From assembly GCA_964388955.1 (NCBI GenBank), contig CAYMCO010000008.1, positions 95,131 through 159,130 on the forward strand: 64,000 nucleotides of DNA, read 5' to 3'. This document shows, piece by piece, positions 33,801 to 41,721 of this stretch (position 1 is the first letter of the stretch; the number at the start of each line of letters is the position of its first letter). The notes under the pieces were generated by a model. It did no database searches, was not told the DNA's origin, and was given only the letters and a program-made list of their open reading frames with translations. Source of the DNA: CAYMCO01 sp964388955. GTDB taxonomy: Bacteria; Chloroflexota; Anaerolineae; Anaerolineales; E44-bin32. The position numbers were made by a program, and so were the translations under genes.

Positions 33801-35188
33801 TAAGCGATGAATTCTGTCTCATCACGCTTATTGAAGATGACAGGGTGGCGGAAGTTGTCGGGAAATTGAATCGTCAAGGACAACGGCTGAGTGATTTGGC
33901 CCACATCCGTCAATGCATAAAGACGGGTGACGATGACAAATATCTGAAAACCTCCCCTGCGGCGCTCAACTCCCCTTGGAGACCGGTTCTCGGCGGAAGT
34001 GATGTGACGCGCTACCATATCCACTGGCCGCATAGATTTCTGAAATATGGTTCATGGTTGGCCAGAAACTGGCAAAACCCCGACTTCTTTGAACGCCTCA
34101 AGATAGTTGTCCGTGAGACAAGTGAGCATATTACAGCCTCGATTGACTATGAGCAATTCTATTTGCTTTCAACTCTGTATAGCATCTACTTCAGAGACGA
34201 CTTCTCAGGGGAAGAGAGCCTGCAATATTTGCTTGCACTCATCAACAGTGAGTTAGCTCAATTCTTTATGTATCATCTGGTTTTCGCCCTGTCGTCCGGA
34301 GCATTTATCAAAGCGCGCACCAATCACTATGCTCGGCTCCCTATCAGATGCATCGAGTTCAATACGTCGGCCGGCACCCGGGTCGCGCTTGTGGAACAGG
34401 GCCTGCGCCTGTACGACAGCTACCTGGCCGGCGACGACCCTGCCGGCATCCTCAGCTTCGTCGAAGAGCAACTCGCCCACCGACCGGAGCGTGCCGATGT
34501 CGTCCACGATCTGCTGGCCTTCCTCGCCGAGCAAATGATCGACTTCCACAAGCGCCGCCAGCGCGTGGAAGCTGCCCTGGACCCGTTCAAATTCCTCAAC
34601 CGCGGCGTCGACTTTGTCGAGTTCCCCGCTGCTTTCGCACAGGAGATCAAGTATGGCGAGCGGGTGCATCCAGGCGAGACTTCCGAGGATTCCGAAACCT
34701 CAAGAAGGGTGTTCGATCTCTCAACCGTGCACCACGATATCGACGGGCTGCGGCTGGTGGCGCTTGACGACGGGCACTGGGAGCTACAGGTCCAGCTCAA
34801 GCTGCGCGACGCCGGCGCGAATTGGGGAGCCTGGCAGTACGAGGAAGATGGGAACTCGATTGCACGGGTGTGGGCGCCGGCCTACCGCTTCCGCCTGGAC
34901 GAGAAGAAGGCGCGCTACTACCAGCATGCCTTCGGCGTCCTCGATGAGTTCGCCAACGCAAGATCGTTCCCCGGCGGCTATACGCGCACCACGGCCAAGA
35001 AGCTGCAGCTCGCACAAGTGCCGATATTTGATGCAGAGGCCGATCTAATGCCGCTGGTGAGCTTGTCGGATGAGCTTGCCGCGGTCAATGATCGCATCGC
35101 CCGCACCGATACGCTCATCGACCAGATTGTGTATAAGCTCTACGGCTTAAGTGAAGAAGAAATCGCCATTGTCGAAGGGCGTGCATAG
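30854..35188 (+). CDS. Type IIG restriction-modification protein (Eco57I-like)
   Basis: A 1444-residue single-chain endonuclease and N6-adenine methyltransferase. The N-terminal nuclease has a PD-(D/E)XK pattern: Asp108 in RPDYILF, then Asp140 and Lys142 in VADAKYW. A helical connector (~200-450) and a coiled coil (~515-560) follow. The methyltransferase has the SAM-binding motif I CDPAMGSGHFLVYA (~577) and catalytic NPPY at Asn851. The C-terminal specificity region contains a second helix-rich stretch. Such enzymes methylate host DNA and cut unmethylated sites. No separate R, M or S gene is nearby, as expected. Bases ~33400-34365 are visibly AT-richer than both flanks, covering the part from NPPY into the target-recognition domain. 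DISARM/BREX methyltransferases are related, but no partner genes are present. Confidence 0.88.
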   Translation: MDDRDNANMNSTHAGSGSGDGAFFDNRSLFSDYYLIERLADHAQWSEGVAGPFQMARDLYDEKRDILDGLNEAQTEEEFIKPLLRDVLGFDFEVQKSTTRHGQLNRPDYILFPNKESKEEAQHLRDKKGAYYARAAAVADAKYWNRPLDRQLKDSRDEFTNANPSFQIVNYLVATGVDWGILTNGKLWRLYYAGARSRIDTYFEVDLARVLESRDARVFRYFYLFFRARAFQRDPHTGQSFLEAVHEGSVNYGVELQKRLKDLIFERIFVHLATGFLKWGADGGQGTVRRANLEAIYQGTLRLLYRLLFLLHAEARDLLPVGDRQGYYRYSLTRIKRDVAGRLDRGDQLSTVSDDMWNDVEGLFRIIDRGDPGLNVPRYNGGLFRRDRASNEFLNTHAIPDAYLAPAIDLLVREPDPETGVKRFIDYKTLNVEQLGSIYEGLLEYHLEIRRHETDHEEVDEADADEPPSKLPVELVADRRERRETGSYYTPHYIVEYIVEHTLGPVLEERSARFRELMEEIEPRRKRLEEVEANLAEDLERADAWASRWKSEKLGLARELDRLEGEAFEALLGVRVCDPAMGSGHFLVYATDWLTEQLIAVLNEYPDNPVLRRIATIRQQIVDELTRQGIAVDAERLKDTNLLKRMVMKRCIYGVDLNPMATELAKLSLWLDSFTVGAPLSFLDHHLKVGNSLVGARVEEVRQALEAEDTGQIHMFGGPFAGLLTAAELMRDVVARTDATFEEVEQSTEKYAAFEEAMLPYKRVLDLWVSRHFGNPQAQEFLRLYGHEALKAVVDEEAELGPKYREAVEKARSLWQKKRFFHWELEFPEVFVDLKRSTWKENPGFDVVMGNPPYGMTTGRHTKNFIRSHYETSEGRDDMYKLFTERAYRVTVLGGRFSYITSNAMLTNRFDAKLRRLLLTSGAWKRLITFGYPVFEDPTVNSAVFIIRKVKAKPGHSFIALATIRNPAGLQETGRPENQEAFLSDEFCLITLIEDDRVAEVVGKLNRQGQRLSDLAHIRQCIKTGDDDKYLKTSPAALNSPWRPVLGGSDVTRYHIHWPHRFLKYGSWLARNWQNPDFFERLKIVVRETSEHITASIDYEQFYLLSTLYSIYFRDDFSGEESLQYLLALINSELAQFFMYHLVFALSSGAFIKARTNHYARLPIRCIEFNTSAGTRVALVEQGLRLYDSYLAGDDPAGILSFVEEQLAHRPERADVVHDLLAFLAEQMIDFHKRRQRVEAALDPFKFLNRGVDFVEFPAAFAQEIKYGERVHPGETSEDSETSRRVFDLSTVHHDIDGLRLVALDDGHWELQVQLKLRDAGANWGAWQYEEDGNSIARVWAPAYRFRLDEKKARYYQHAFGVLDEFANARSFPGGYTRTTAKKLQLAQVPIFDAEADLMPLVSLSDELAAVNDRIARTDTLIDQIVYKLYGLSEEEIAIVEGRA

Positions 35189-35279
35189 AAGGTTGATGCC
35201 CAGGAGACTTAACCCGGACTCGGCGAGTTGCCAAGGCACAATTGAGTGAAAAGGAGCCGGAGCTTGAAGGTTGCCCCGG

Positions 35280-35342
35280 CTTCCTGATCCTCTGCCTATC
35301 GCTTGCTTACTGCTTACAGCTTATCGCTTACCGCTTCTTCAA
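35280..35342. repeat. Word-like intergenic repeat
   Basis: Alternating CTTACTGCTTACAGCTTATCG and CTTACCGCTT words fill the gap between two convergent genes. The pattern resembles the other low-complexity intergenic stretches in the window. Confidence 0.45.
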
Positions 35343-37252
35343 GCCTCCCGGAAGTCGCCCTCCACGACGTCCTCTTCCTCAGGCCCTCGGGGTTCGCCGT
35401 CGCTCCCGCCATCCTCACTGGTCGGCCCCCCCGATGCGGCACCTTGCTCTTGCTGCGCGTACATTTGCTGGCTCAGGGCGTGACTGGCCTGCTGCACCTG
35501 CTCGGTGAGCCTGCGGATCTCGGCCGTGTCGTCCCCCTCGGCCGCCTGCTTGAGCTCCTGGATGGTGCTCTCGATGCGGCTCCGGTCGGCCTCCGGGACC
35601 TTGTCCCCCAAGTCACGCAGCGCCTTCTCGACCGAGTAGGTCACACTGTCGGCAGTGTTGCGGGCATCGGCCAGTTCACGGCGCTTGCGGTCCTCTTCAG
35701 CGTGCTGCTGCGCCTGATTGACCATCCGCTCTACATCGCTGTCCGAAAGATTGGTGGTGGCGGTGATGGTCACCTTCTGCTCTTTGCCCGTCGCCTTGTC
35801 CTTGGCCGTCACATTGAGGATGCCATTCGCGTCGATGTCGAATGTGACCTCGATCTGCGGCACACCGCGCGGCGCGGGAGGGATGCCATCCAACCTGAAG
35901 CGGCCCAGGGTCATATTGTCGGCGGCCATGGGGCGCTCGCCCTGCAGCACATGGATATCCACCGCCGTTTGATTGTCCTCCGCCGTGGAGAAGATCTCGG
36001 TCTTGCGAATGGGGATCGTGGTGTTGCGTTCGATCAGGACCGTCATGACGCCGCCCAGGGTCTCAATTCCCAGGGAGAGCGGAGTGACGTCCAGCAACAG
36101 CACGTCCTTCACATCGCCGGCCAACACACCCGCCTGAATCGCAGCCCCGACCGCGACGACCTCATCCGGGTTGACCCCCTTGTGGGGCTCCTTGCCCGTC
36201 AGGTTGCGCACCAGGTCCTGCACCATGGGCATACGCGTGGCGCCTCCGACCAGCACAACCTCATCCATATCGCTGGTCTGGATTCCGCCGTCTTTCAAGA
36301 CGGCGTCAAAAGGCCCGCGCACGCGCGCCAGCAGATCCTCGGTCAACTGCTCGAACTTGGAGCGGGTGAGCTTCATCTGCAGGTGCTTCGGGCCCGTGGC
36401 ATCGGCGGTGATGAAGGGGAGGTTGATCTCCGTCTCCGTGACCGTCGAGAGCTCGATCTTGGCTTTCTCTGCGGCCTCACGGAGCCGTTGCAGCGCCTGC
36501 GCATCCTGGCGGAGATCCACCCCCTCGTTCTTCTTGAACTCGTCAGCGATGTAGTTCACGATGCGCTGGTCCCAGTCGTCGCCACCCAAGTGCGTGTCCC
36601 CATTGGTGGCCTTCACCTCAACCACGCCATCGCCGACATCGAGCAGGCTGACGTCAAACGTCCCGCCACCCAGATCGAATACCAGGATGGTCTCGTTTTC
36701 CTTCTTATCCAGGCCGTATGCCAGCGCGGCCGCTGTGGGCTCGTTGATGATGCGCATGACCTCCAGACCGGCGATCTTCCCGGCGTCCTTGGTGGCCTGG
36801 CGCTGCGAGTCGTTGAAGTACGCCGGCACAGTGATCACCGCTTTGGTAACGGTCTCACCCAGATAGGCCTCCGCGTCGCGCTTGAGCTTCGCGAGCACCA
36901 TGGCTGAGATTTCCTGCGGCGTATACTCCTTGCCGGTGACCGGTATCTTCACCCGGACGTCATTCGCAGGGCCTTTCACGGTGTCGAAAGACACCATCTC
37001 CCGTTCCGTCTGCACCTCGTCGAATCGCCGCCCGATGAAGCGCTTGATCGAGTAGACGGTGTTTTCCGAGTTCACGATTGCCTGGCGCTTGGCGGTCTGA
37101 CCCACAAGGCGTTCACCGCTCTTGTTGAAGGCCACCACAGAGGGGCACAGCCGCCCGCCCTCCGCCGTGGAAATCACCGTCGGGTCGCCGCCTTCCATCA
37201 CCGCGACCACGCTGTTTGTCGTGCCCAGGTCTATACCTATGATCTTCGTCAT
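35339..37252 (-). CDS. dnaK: Molecular chaperone DnaK (Hsp70)
   Basis: A 637-residue Hsp70. The ATPase domain begins MTKIIGIDLGTTNSVVAVME and includes VITVPAYFNDSQRQATKDAG, NEPTAAALAYG, VFDLGGGTFDVSLL and VGGATRMPMV. The substrate-binding domain has DVTPLSLGIET and TTIPIRKTEIFSTAEDNQ. The lid ends in a Gln/Gly-rich tail and EEEDVVEGDFREA. Length and order are complete. Its co-chaperones GrpE and DnaJ are not adjacent. ATG 37252 gives the standard N-terminus; a GAGGGA site lies 4 bases before it. It is divergent from the DUF1684 gene. Confidence 0.97.
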   Translation of the reverse strand: MTKIIGIDLGTTNSVVAVMEGGDPTVISTAEGGRLCPSVVAFNKSGERLVGQTAKRQAIVNSENTVYSIKRFIGRRFDEVQTEREMVSFDTVKGPANDVRVKIPVTGKEYTPQEISAMVLAKLKRDAEAYLGETVTKAVITVPAYFNDSQRQATKDAGKIAGLEVMRIINEPTAAALAYGLDKKENETILVFDLGGGTFDVSLLDVGDGVVEVKATNGDTHLGGDDWDQRIVNYIADEFKKNEGVDLRQDAQALQRLREAAEKAKIELSTVTETEINLPFITADATGPKHLQMKLTRSKFEQLTEDLLARVRGPFDAVLKDGGIQTSDMDEVVLVGGATRMPMVQDLVRNLTGKEPHKGVNPDEVVAVGAAIQAGVLAGDVKDVLLLDVTPLSLGIETLGGVMTVLIERNTTIPIRKTEIFSTAEDNQTAVDIHVLQGERPMAADNMTLGRFRLDGIPPAPRGVPQIEVTFDIDANGILNVTAKDKATGKEQKVTITATTNLSDSDVERMVNQAQQHAEEDRKRRELADARNTADSVTYSVEKALRDLGDKVPEADRSRIESTIQELKQAAEGDDTAEIRRLTEQVQQASHALSQQMYAQQEQGAASGGPTSEDGGSDGEPRGPEEEDVVEGDFREA

Positions 37253-37269
37253 CTGTCCCTCGCTCATTG

Positions 37270-37320
37270 ATCAAGCATAACCAACACTATACTAAAGCAA
37301 GAATACTAGAGGAGTGTTAA
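37270..37320 (-). promoter_or_regulatory. dnaK upstream inverted arms, degenerate CIRCE-like half-site
   Basis: On the minus strand TTAACACTC (37320-37312) differs by one base from the CIRCE half-site TTAGCACTC, but the matching right half at a 9-base spacing is poor. AACACT (37283) and AGTGTT (37313) form distant arms around TATAGT, a possible -10. HrcA control is possible but not shown. Confidence 0.3.
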
Positions 37321-37508
37321 CGCCGCCGGGGCGCTTTCGCCAGCCCAAAGGGTTGCCGCAAACGCCTCGGGCAGCGATCCGGCCGGGCCCGTCGTTCCGA
37401 GGTGTGCCGATGGTGCGAGTAAGATTACAGTTGTCGACATCATCAATAAGATCAACGGCGCGCGTGCTTCGTGCGGCGTGCGAGCTTTGCACCGAGGAGG
37501 ACAGAGCG

Positions 37509-38018
37509 ATGGACGAACTGCAGCGCTTTCGAGAGCGCAAAGATGAGTTTTTCCACTACGACCATCACAGCCCATTGACACACGAGCAGCGGGAGAGCTT
37601 TGAGGGCCTGAAGTACTTTCCGGAGAATCGAGATCTGCGTCTGGTCGTAGACGTGGACGAGCTTCCCGAGAAGGAGACGGTGCGCATCCAAACCAACACC
37701 GGGGATGTGCAGACCTACGAGCGGTATGGTCACTTTCAGTTTCAGGTGGATGGCCGGCAGGCGGTATTGACCCTCTACCGCGATGATCACGGTTTCTTCC
37801 TCCCCTTCGCCGATGCCTTGGCGGGAGATGAAACCTACGGCGCCGGCCGGTACCTGGAGCCAGAGCAACTGCCCGACGGCCGATTCGAGGTTGACTTCAA
37901 TCTGGCCTACAATCCGTACTGCGCATATAACGAAAACTACTCCTGCCCCATCACCCCGGCGGAGAATCGGATTGATGTGCCCATCCGGGCGGGCGAGAGA
38001 GTCTACAAATCGCATTGA
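37509..38018 (+). CDS. DUF1684-family protein
   Basis: A 169-residue soluble protein of the DUF1684 family. It has RFRERKDEFF near the N-terminus, a beta-rich core (YGHFQFQVDGRQAVLTLYRD, FFLPFADALAGDETYGAGRYL) and the conserved C-terminal FDFNLAYNPYCAYN-like segment (here VDFNLAYNPYCAYNENYSCP, with PxxEN after). The molecular function of the family is not established. ATG 37509 has AGGAGG 7-8 bases upstream, so the open frame to 37314 is not used. Confidence 0.85.
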   Translation: MDELQRFRERKDEFFHYDHHSPLTHEQRESFEGLKYFPENRDLRLVVDVDELPEKETVRIQTNTGDVQTYERYGHFQFQVDGRQAVLTLYRDDHGFFLPFADALAGDETYGAGRYLEPEQLPDGRFEVDFNLAYNPYCAYNENYSCPITPAENRIDVPIRAGERVYKSH

Positions 38019-38160
38019 CGCGGTTCCAGCGTCGGCATGCTTCCCTGCGCATCGCAAGAGCACACCCACCATCGGGCCGTAAAGCGCACATTAGCGGTCT
38101 GGTTTGGTAGAATATAGACCTCGAACAGGTTCAGATGAGCGCCGTCGGCCAGGAGGCGGG

Positions 38161-38760
38161 ATGGGCAAAGGGTTGCTGCGGGAGCGGCGAAAGCAGAGGC
38201 TGCGGTGGAGCAAAGCGAAGTCGGTCCTGATTTGGGGAGGGCTCGGCGCCGTCGTGCTTGTGATCGTCGGGGTGCTGGCTTGGCCCGCCCTGCGGCCGGT
38301 CTTGATCCCGGCCAAGGGGGAGGCCGTGCCCGTGTTTTCCCGGGACCATGTGGAGGAGGGCACAGACCCCGGGCCATATCGCACCGATCCCCCTGCCGGC
38401 GGCCAGCATTACGCCTCAGAGCTGAATCCCGGTTTCTATGAAGCCGATGATGTGGAGGCGATCGGACCGTATCCCGAAGGCTACCTGGTGCACAACCTCG
38501 AGCACGGCTATGTCGTCTTCTGGTACAACTGCGACCTGCTGGATGAAACGCGCTGCCAGGAGCTGAAGGGCGGAATTCAGGGCGTGATGGATGAGTTTGA
38601 CAACTTCAAGGTGATCGCATTCCCATGGGGTTCCACAGACACGCCCGTGGTTCTCACCTCTTGGGGGCGCATATTGCGCATGCCGGAGTTCAATGCCGGG
38701 CAGGCGGCGGATTTCGTGCGCGACAATCAGAACAGGGCGCCGGAGCCGAACGCACCCTGA
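38161..38760 (+). CDS. DUF3105-family membrane-anchored protein
   Basis: A 199-residue protein. A basic N-terminus (RERRKQRLRWSKAK) precedes one membrane helix (~21-45). The extracytoplasmic domain follows with DUF3105 hallmarks: PPAGGQHYASELNPGFYE, LVHNLEHGYVVFWYNC, and FPWGSTDTPVVLTSWGR. The His residues of GGQHY and NLEHG and a paired Cys (YNC...RC) suggest metal binding or a disulfide. Function unknown. GGAGGCGGG lies immediately before ATG 38161. Confidence 0.82.
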   Translation: MGKGLLRERRKQRLRWSKAKSVLIWGGLGAVVLVIVGVLAWPALRPVLIPAKGEAVPVFSRDHVEEGTDPGPYRTDPPAGGQHYASELNPGFYEADDVEAIGPYPEGYLVHNLEHGYVVFWYNCDLLDETRCQELKGGIQGVMDEFDNFKVIAFPWGSTDTPVVLTSWGRILRMPEFNAGQAADFVRDNQNRAPEPNAP

Positions 38761-38825
38761 AACGCAAGCGGTCGTTGGCCCTCCTGGCCAACTCGGAAGG
38801 GGGAAGTCGATAGCTGGAGCGCAAT

Positions 38826-38948
38826 ATGGCAGGCTATTTGATCGTATTTGCCGCGTTGGGCGTGATGCTGGCGTTGTTCTTCAAGTTGCCGACCCGGCCC
38901 ACGCCCCACGACCGGCGCACGTCTCTCTATTTCTATACCGAAGGTTGA
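38826..38948 (+). CDS. Small single-helix membrane protein (40 aa)
   Basis: Encodes MAGYLIVFAALGVMLALFFK followed by a basic, Pro/Arg-rich cytoplasmic tail ending YFYTEG. ATG 38826 has GGAG six bases upstream. It follows the DUF3105 gene by 65 bases on the same strand and could be cotranscribed. Size, helix and ribosome site support a real gene, but I know no family for it. Confidence 0.5.
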   Translation: MAGYLIVFAALGVMLALFFKLPTRPTPHDRRTSLYFYTEG

Positions 38949-39090
38949 TAATCCGGGCAGAGGGCCCGTCGTGGGCGGGCCGGATCCTCCGCAGGGATGC
39001 CGCAATCTTGCATAGCATGCGGCGGTCATCCTTGATCAGGGATCTCCCGCCGACCGCCGGGAAAGCCGGGGCCCAAATCTTGCGCCTGGC

Positions 39091-40788
39091 TCAGAAGCGC
39101 ACGAACAGCCAGATCGTCGCCAGCCCGACGGTGATGAGCAAGGCTGGAAAGCCTTTGCGCAGAAAATAGCTGTAGCTGATGGGATAACCGGCAGAATCGG
39201 CGATGCCCGCGGTCACCATATTCGCGGATGCCCCAATGAGCGACCCATTTCCACCCATAGCAGAGCCGACAGACAGGCAGTAGAAGAGCACCTTGCTGTG
39301 CGCCCCGGGCACCGTCCCGGATAGGAACCCGACCACAGGGAGCATGGCGGCGGTGAAGGGGATGTTGGCCACCACCGTGGAGAGAACCGCGCTGAACCAG
39401 ATGATCGCCAACATGGTGAGCGTCAGGCTCTCGCCGACCAACCGGCCGATCGCATCCGCAACCAAGCTGATCAGCCCCACCTCGCGGATGGCCCCGACCA
39501 CGATGAACAACGAGATGAAGAACACCAGCGTGGTCCAGTCGACGGCCTCGATCATCTCTTCGATATCCGGGCGGATCCAGACCAGCAGCGCGGTGGCCCC
39601 AATCAGGGCCGTCACCGCCGGCTGCAATTGGACCCGCTCCCCCAAGACAAACATGACCAGCATCCCGGCGCCCACCACGGCGGCCTTCTTCAGGTGGTCC
39701 GGCTCGGTGATACGGCCGCGCTCGGCCAGCCGCTCCAGCAGGGCAGGCGAGGCATCCCGCGCCCCGGTCAACTCCCCTCGGTAGACAAACGCGCTGTACA
39801 GCACAAGCCCGAGGAACGAAAGCAGCACCCCGGGGGTGAGGTTGGCCAGAAAATCGTTGAACGAGATGTTCCCAAAGGAACCGATCAGGATGTTTGTCGG
39901 TGTGCCAACCAGCGTGCTCACCCCGATTACATTGGAGGCCAGCACCTCGGGCATCAGGAAGGAGAGCGGGCTGACCCCCAGAGAGAGTGAGATCTGCACG
40001 GTGATGGGCGTCATGAGCAGCATGGTGGTCACATTATCCAAGAAGGCGGAAGCGATCCCGGTGATCAACATCAAAATGGGCAGCAGCAGGAAGGTCCGCC
40101 CTCCGGAGATCCGGTAGGCAAAATAGGCCAGCCACTGGAAGATGCCTGTGTTCTCCACCACCGCGATGACGATCATCATCCCCATGATCAGGAAGACCAC
40201 GTTCCAGTCGATATAGCGCAACGAGTCGGTGAAGCCGAGGATGAACAGATCCTCGCGAATTGCGCCGCCGATGTAGCTGACCGCAAAGATGCCAGCGGCC
40301 CCGACCAGAGCCGCCAGGGTGTTGTGCAGGAATCCGGTGGCGATTAACACCAGTACGCCCAAGAATACGATCGATGCGAGCCAGAAAGCGGCGCCAATTC
40401 TCCGCTGCAGGACGGTATCCGGCAAGACGATGGGCTCTCCGTTCTGGACCAGATGGATATTGGCCGCGTCCAAGGTCAGGCGCGTAGGCCGAAAGTGATT
40501 GCGCTGAATTTCGATCTCGGCCTGATCGGGCATGGGCTGGGGTACGGGCAGGGCAAAGCGGCCGTCATCCTGGGTGATCGTCGTCTCCAAGGCAGCCCCG
40601 TCCGCGCCCCCGATCAGGCTGACATCCGCTTCGCTGATCGGCCCTCCCTGGCTGTCGAGCACCCGCCCCACAATAAGAGGCTGGCCCGTCTGGGATTGGG
40701 CCGAGACCGGTCTGGCACCGGAGAGCAGCATGACGGCGCAGGGAAGCAACAGCAGCAAGGGAAGCAGGTTCAATCGCCTGACCCTCAT
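39091..40788 (-). CDS. SLC13/ArsB-type ion transporter with N-terminal regulatory beta domain
   Basis: A 565-residue protein. A signal-like hydrophobic stretch (~9-30) precedes a carboxypeptidase-regulatory-like beta domain (~36-125: PLIVGRVLDSQGGPISEADVSL, TTITQDDGRFAL). A full ion-transporter domain follows (~132-565) of about 11 helices with two inverted motifs: SAFLDNVTTMLLMTPITV / STLVGTPTNILIGS, and AVLSTVVANIPFTAAMLP / GSAMGGNGSLIGASANMV. This is the pattern of the SLC13/CitM/ArsB/NhaD superfamily. The substrate cannot be read from sequence. Coupled to a UspA gene by an ATGA overlap. Confidence 0.85.
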   Translation of the reverse strand: MRVRRLNLLPLLLLLPCAVMLLSGARPVSAQSQTGQPLIVGRVLDSQGGPISEADVSLIGGADGAALETTITQDDGRFALPVPQPMPDQAEIEIQRNHFRPTRLTLDAANIHLVQNGEPIVLPDTVLQRRIGAAFWLASIVFLGVLVLIATGFLHNTLAALVGAAGIFAVSYIGGAIREDLFILGFTDSLRYIDWNVVFLIMGMMIVIAVVENTGIFQWLAYFAYRISGGRTFLLLPILMLITGIASAFLDNVTTMLLMTPITVQISLSLGVSPLSFLMPEVLASNVIGVSTLVGTPTNILIGSFGNISFNDFLANLTPGVLLSFLGLVLYSAFVYRGELTGARDASPALLERLAERGRITEPDHLKKAAVVGAGMLVMFVLGERVQLQPAVTALIGATALLVWIRPDIEEMIEAVDWTTLVFFISLFIVVGAIREVGLISLVADAIGRLVGESLTLTMLAIIWFSAVLSTVVANIPFTAAMLPVVGFLSGTVPGAHSKVLFYCLSVGSAMGGNGSLIGASANMVTAGIADSAGYPISYSYFLRKGFPALLITVGLATIWLFVRF

Positions 40789-41228
40789 TCCTCGACCCTT
40801 TCTGTGAGCACGACCTCGGCGCCGCTTTCTTCCTCAATGTGCTGTATGAACGCCTTCATCCGTTCCAGGGTGAAGATGTCGGCCTCCTCCTGACCTCTCG
40901 GCTGGCCCAGCACCACATACGCGGCTCCCAACTCATGGCTTGCGTCGATGATCTCGTCTGTGATGTTGCCGTGCCGGATGTGAACCTCGGCCCCGACGTT
41001 CTCCGAGCGTGCCGTCTCCTGGGCGTTCAAGAGGATGAAATCGCCCATTTGCTCCAGTTCATGGGTAATCACCCGGGTTCGGCTGCTTGAAGTGTGCGCC
41101 ATGAAATCCAGATTCACCACGTACAGGAAATGGAGCGGCATTTGGGTTTCTTTGGCGAGGTTGATGGCTCTCTGGATGGTGGGCAGGCTGTTGGGACCAC
41201 CCCGAATGGCACATACGATGCTGGACAT
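40785..41228 (-). CDS. Universal stress protein (UspA family)
   Basis: A 147-residue UspA domain: MSSIVCAIRGGPNSLPTIQRAI at the N-terminus, then PLHFLYVVNLDF, and YVVLGQPRGQEEADIFTLERM in the nucleotide-loop position. The canonical GX2GX9GS loop is altered (GQPRGQ), so ATP binding is uncertain. Its stop overlaps the transporter start, so it is probably a dedicated partner or regulator. Confidence 0.82.
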   Translation of the reverse strand: MSSIVCAIRGGPNSLPTIQRAINLAKETQMPLHFLYVVNLDFMAHTSSSRTRVITHELEQMGDFILLNAQETARSENVGAEVHIRHGNITDEIIDASHELGAAYVVLGQPRGQEEADIFTLERMKAFIQHIEEESGAEVVLTERVEE

Positions 41229-41721
41229 TGAGCCCTCCTCCCGGCAGCGACGGCGCTGTGGCGCCGTCCGTCGGTGAGATCAGCGGCAGGCGGGTCCACG
41301 CGCTTAGGCCCGCTTTGGGGGATTGCTCGCGCTGCTGGTGGATGAACTCCCATTATAGCAGGGGAGACCTTCGAGCGCCCTTTGGTGCGCGGTTGCAGGC
41401 GCGTTCCGGTTCAGGGGGCAAACACATTTGAAGATGGAAGCCGCAGCTGCCCTTCGCCATCCTCCGATCTCCCCACGCCCCGGCCGCAAATGTTGCGATC
41501 TTCCGGAGGCGAAGCGGTTCGCTCGCGATGCGCACTGCGGTGGAACGCAGCACGCCGCGGGGCGGACCGCCGGCGCATCAGGGGGCTCGGATGTGCGGCG
41601 GGCGCCAGCGGGGTTCTCTGATGGTACTGAGGTGCCATACGGGGCCCCATAACGAAATCGCGGTGACCACGACGGTTAAGGTGAGACGAGGCGATAGACG
41701 GATGAAGAGGAGGTTTTCTCG
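41229..41721. other. Intergenic region with a dispersed repeat
   Basis: No supported gene in 493 bases. CATTATAG at 41351 on the plus strand gives a possible minus-strand -10 for the UspA/SLC13 operon. The repeat at 41417-41480 is listed separately. AGGAGG at 41708 serves the lipoprotein gene. Confidence 0.4.
41417..41480. repeat. Dispersed ~60-base repeat, copy A
   Basis: CATTTGAAGATGGAAGCC, then GCCCTTCGCCATCCTCCGAT and CTCCCCACGC. Copy B at 56524-56590 matches nearly base for base in the same order (CATTTGAAGATGGAATCC, GCCCTTCATCATCCTCCCAT, CTCCGCACGC). A weaker copy lies near 18690. Always intergenic. Confidence 0.75.

Noticed and set aside
30854..35188. A BREX or DISARM defence island
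   Set aside because: Only the methyltransferase-like protein is present; no PglZ, BrxC, DrmA/B or helicase genes flank it. A solitary type IIG enzyme explains it.
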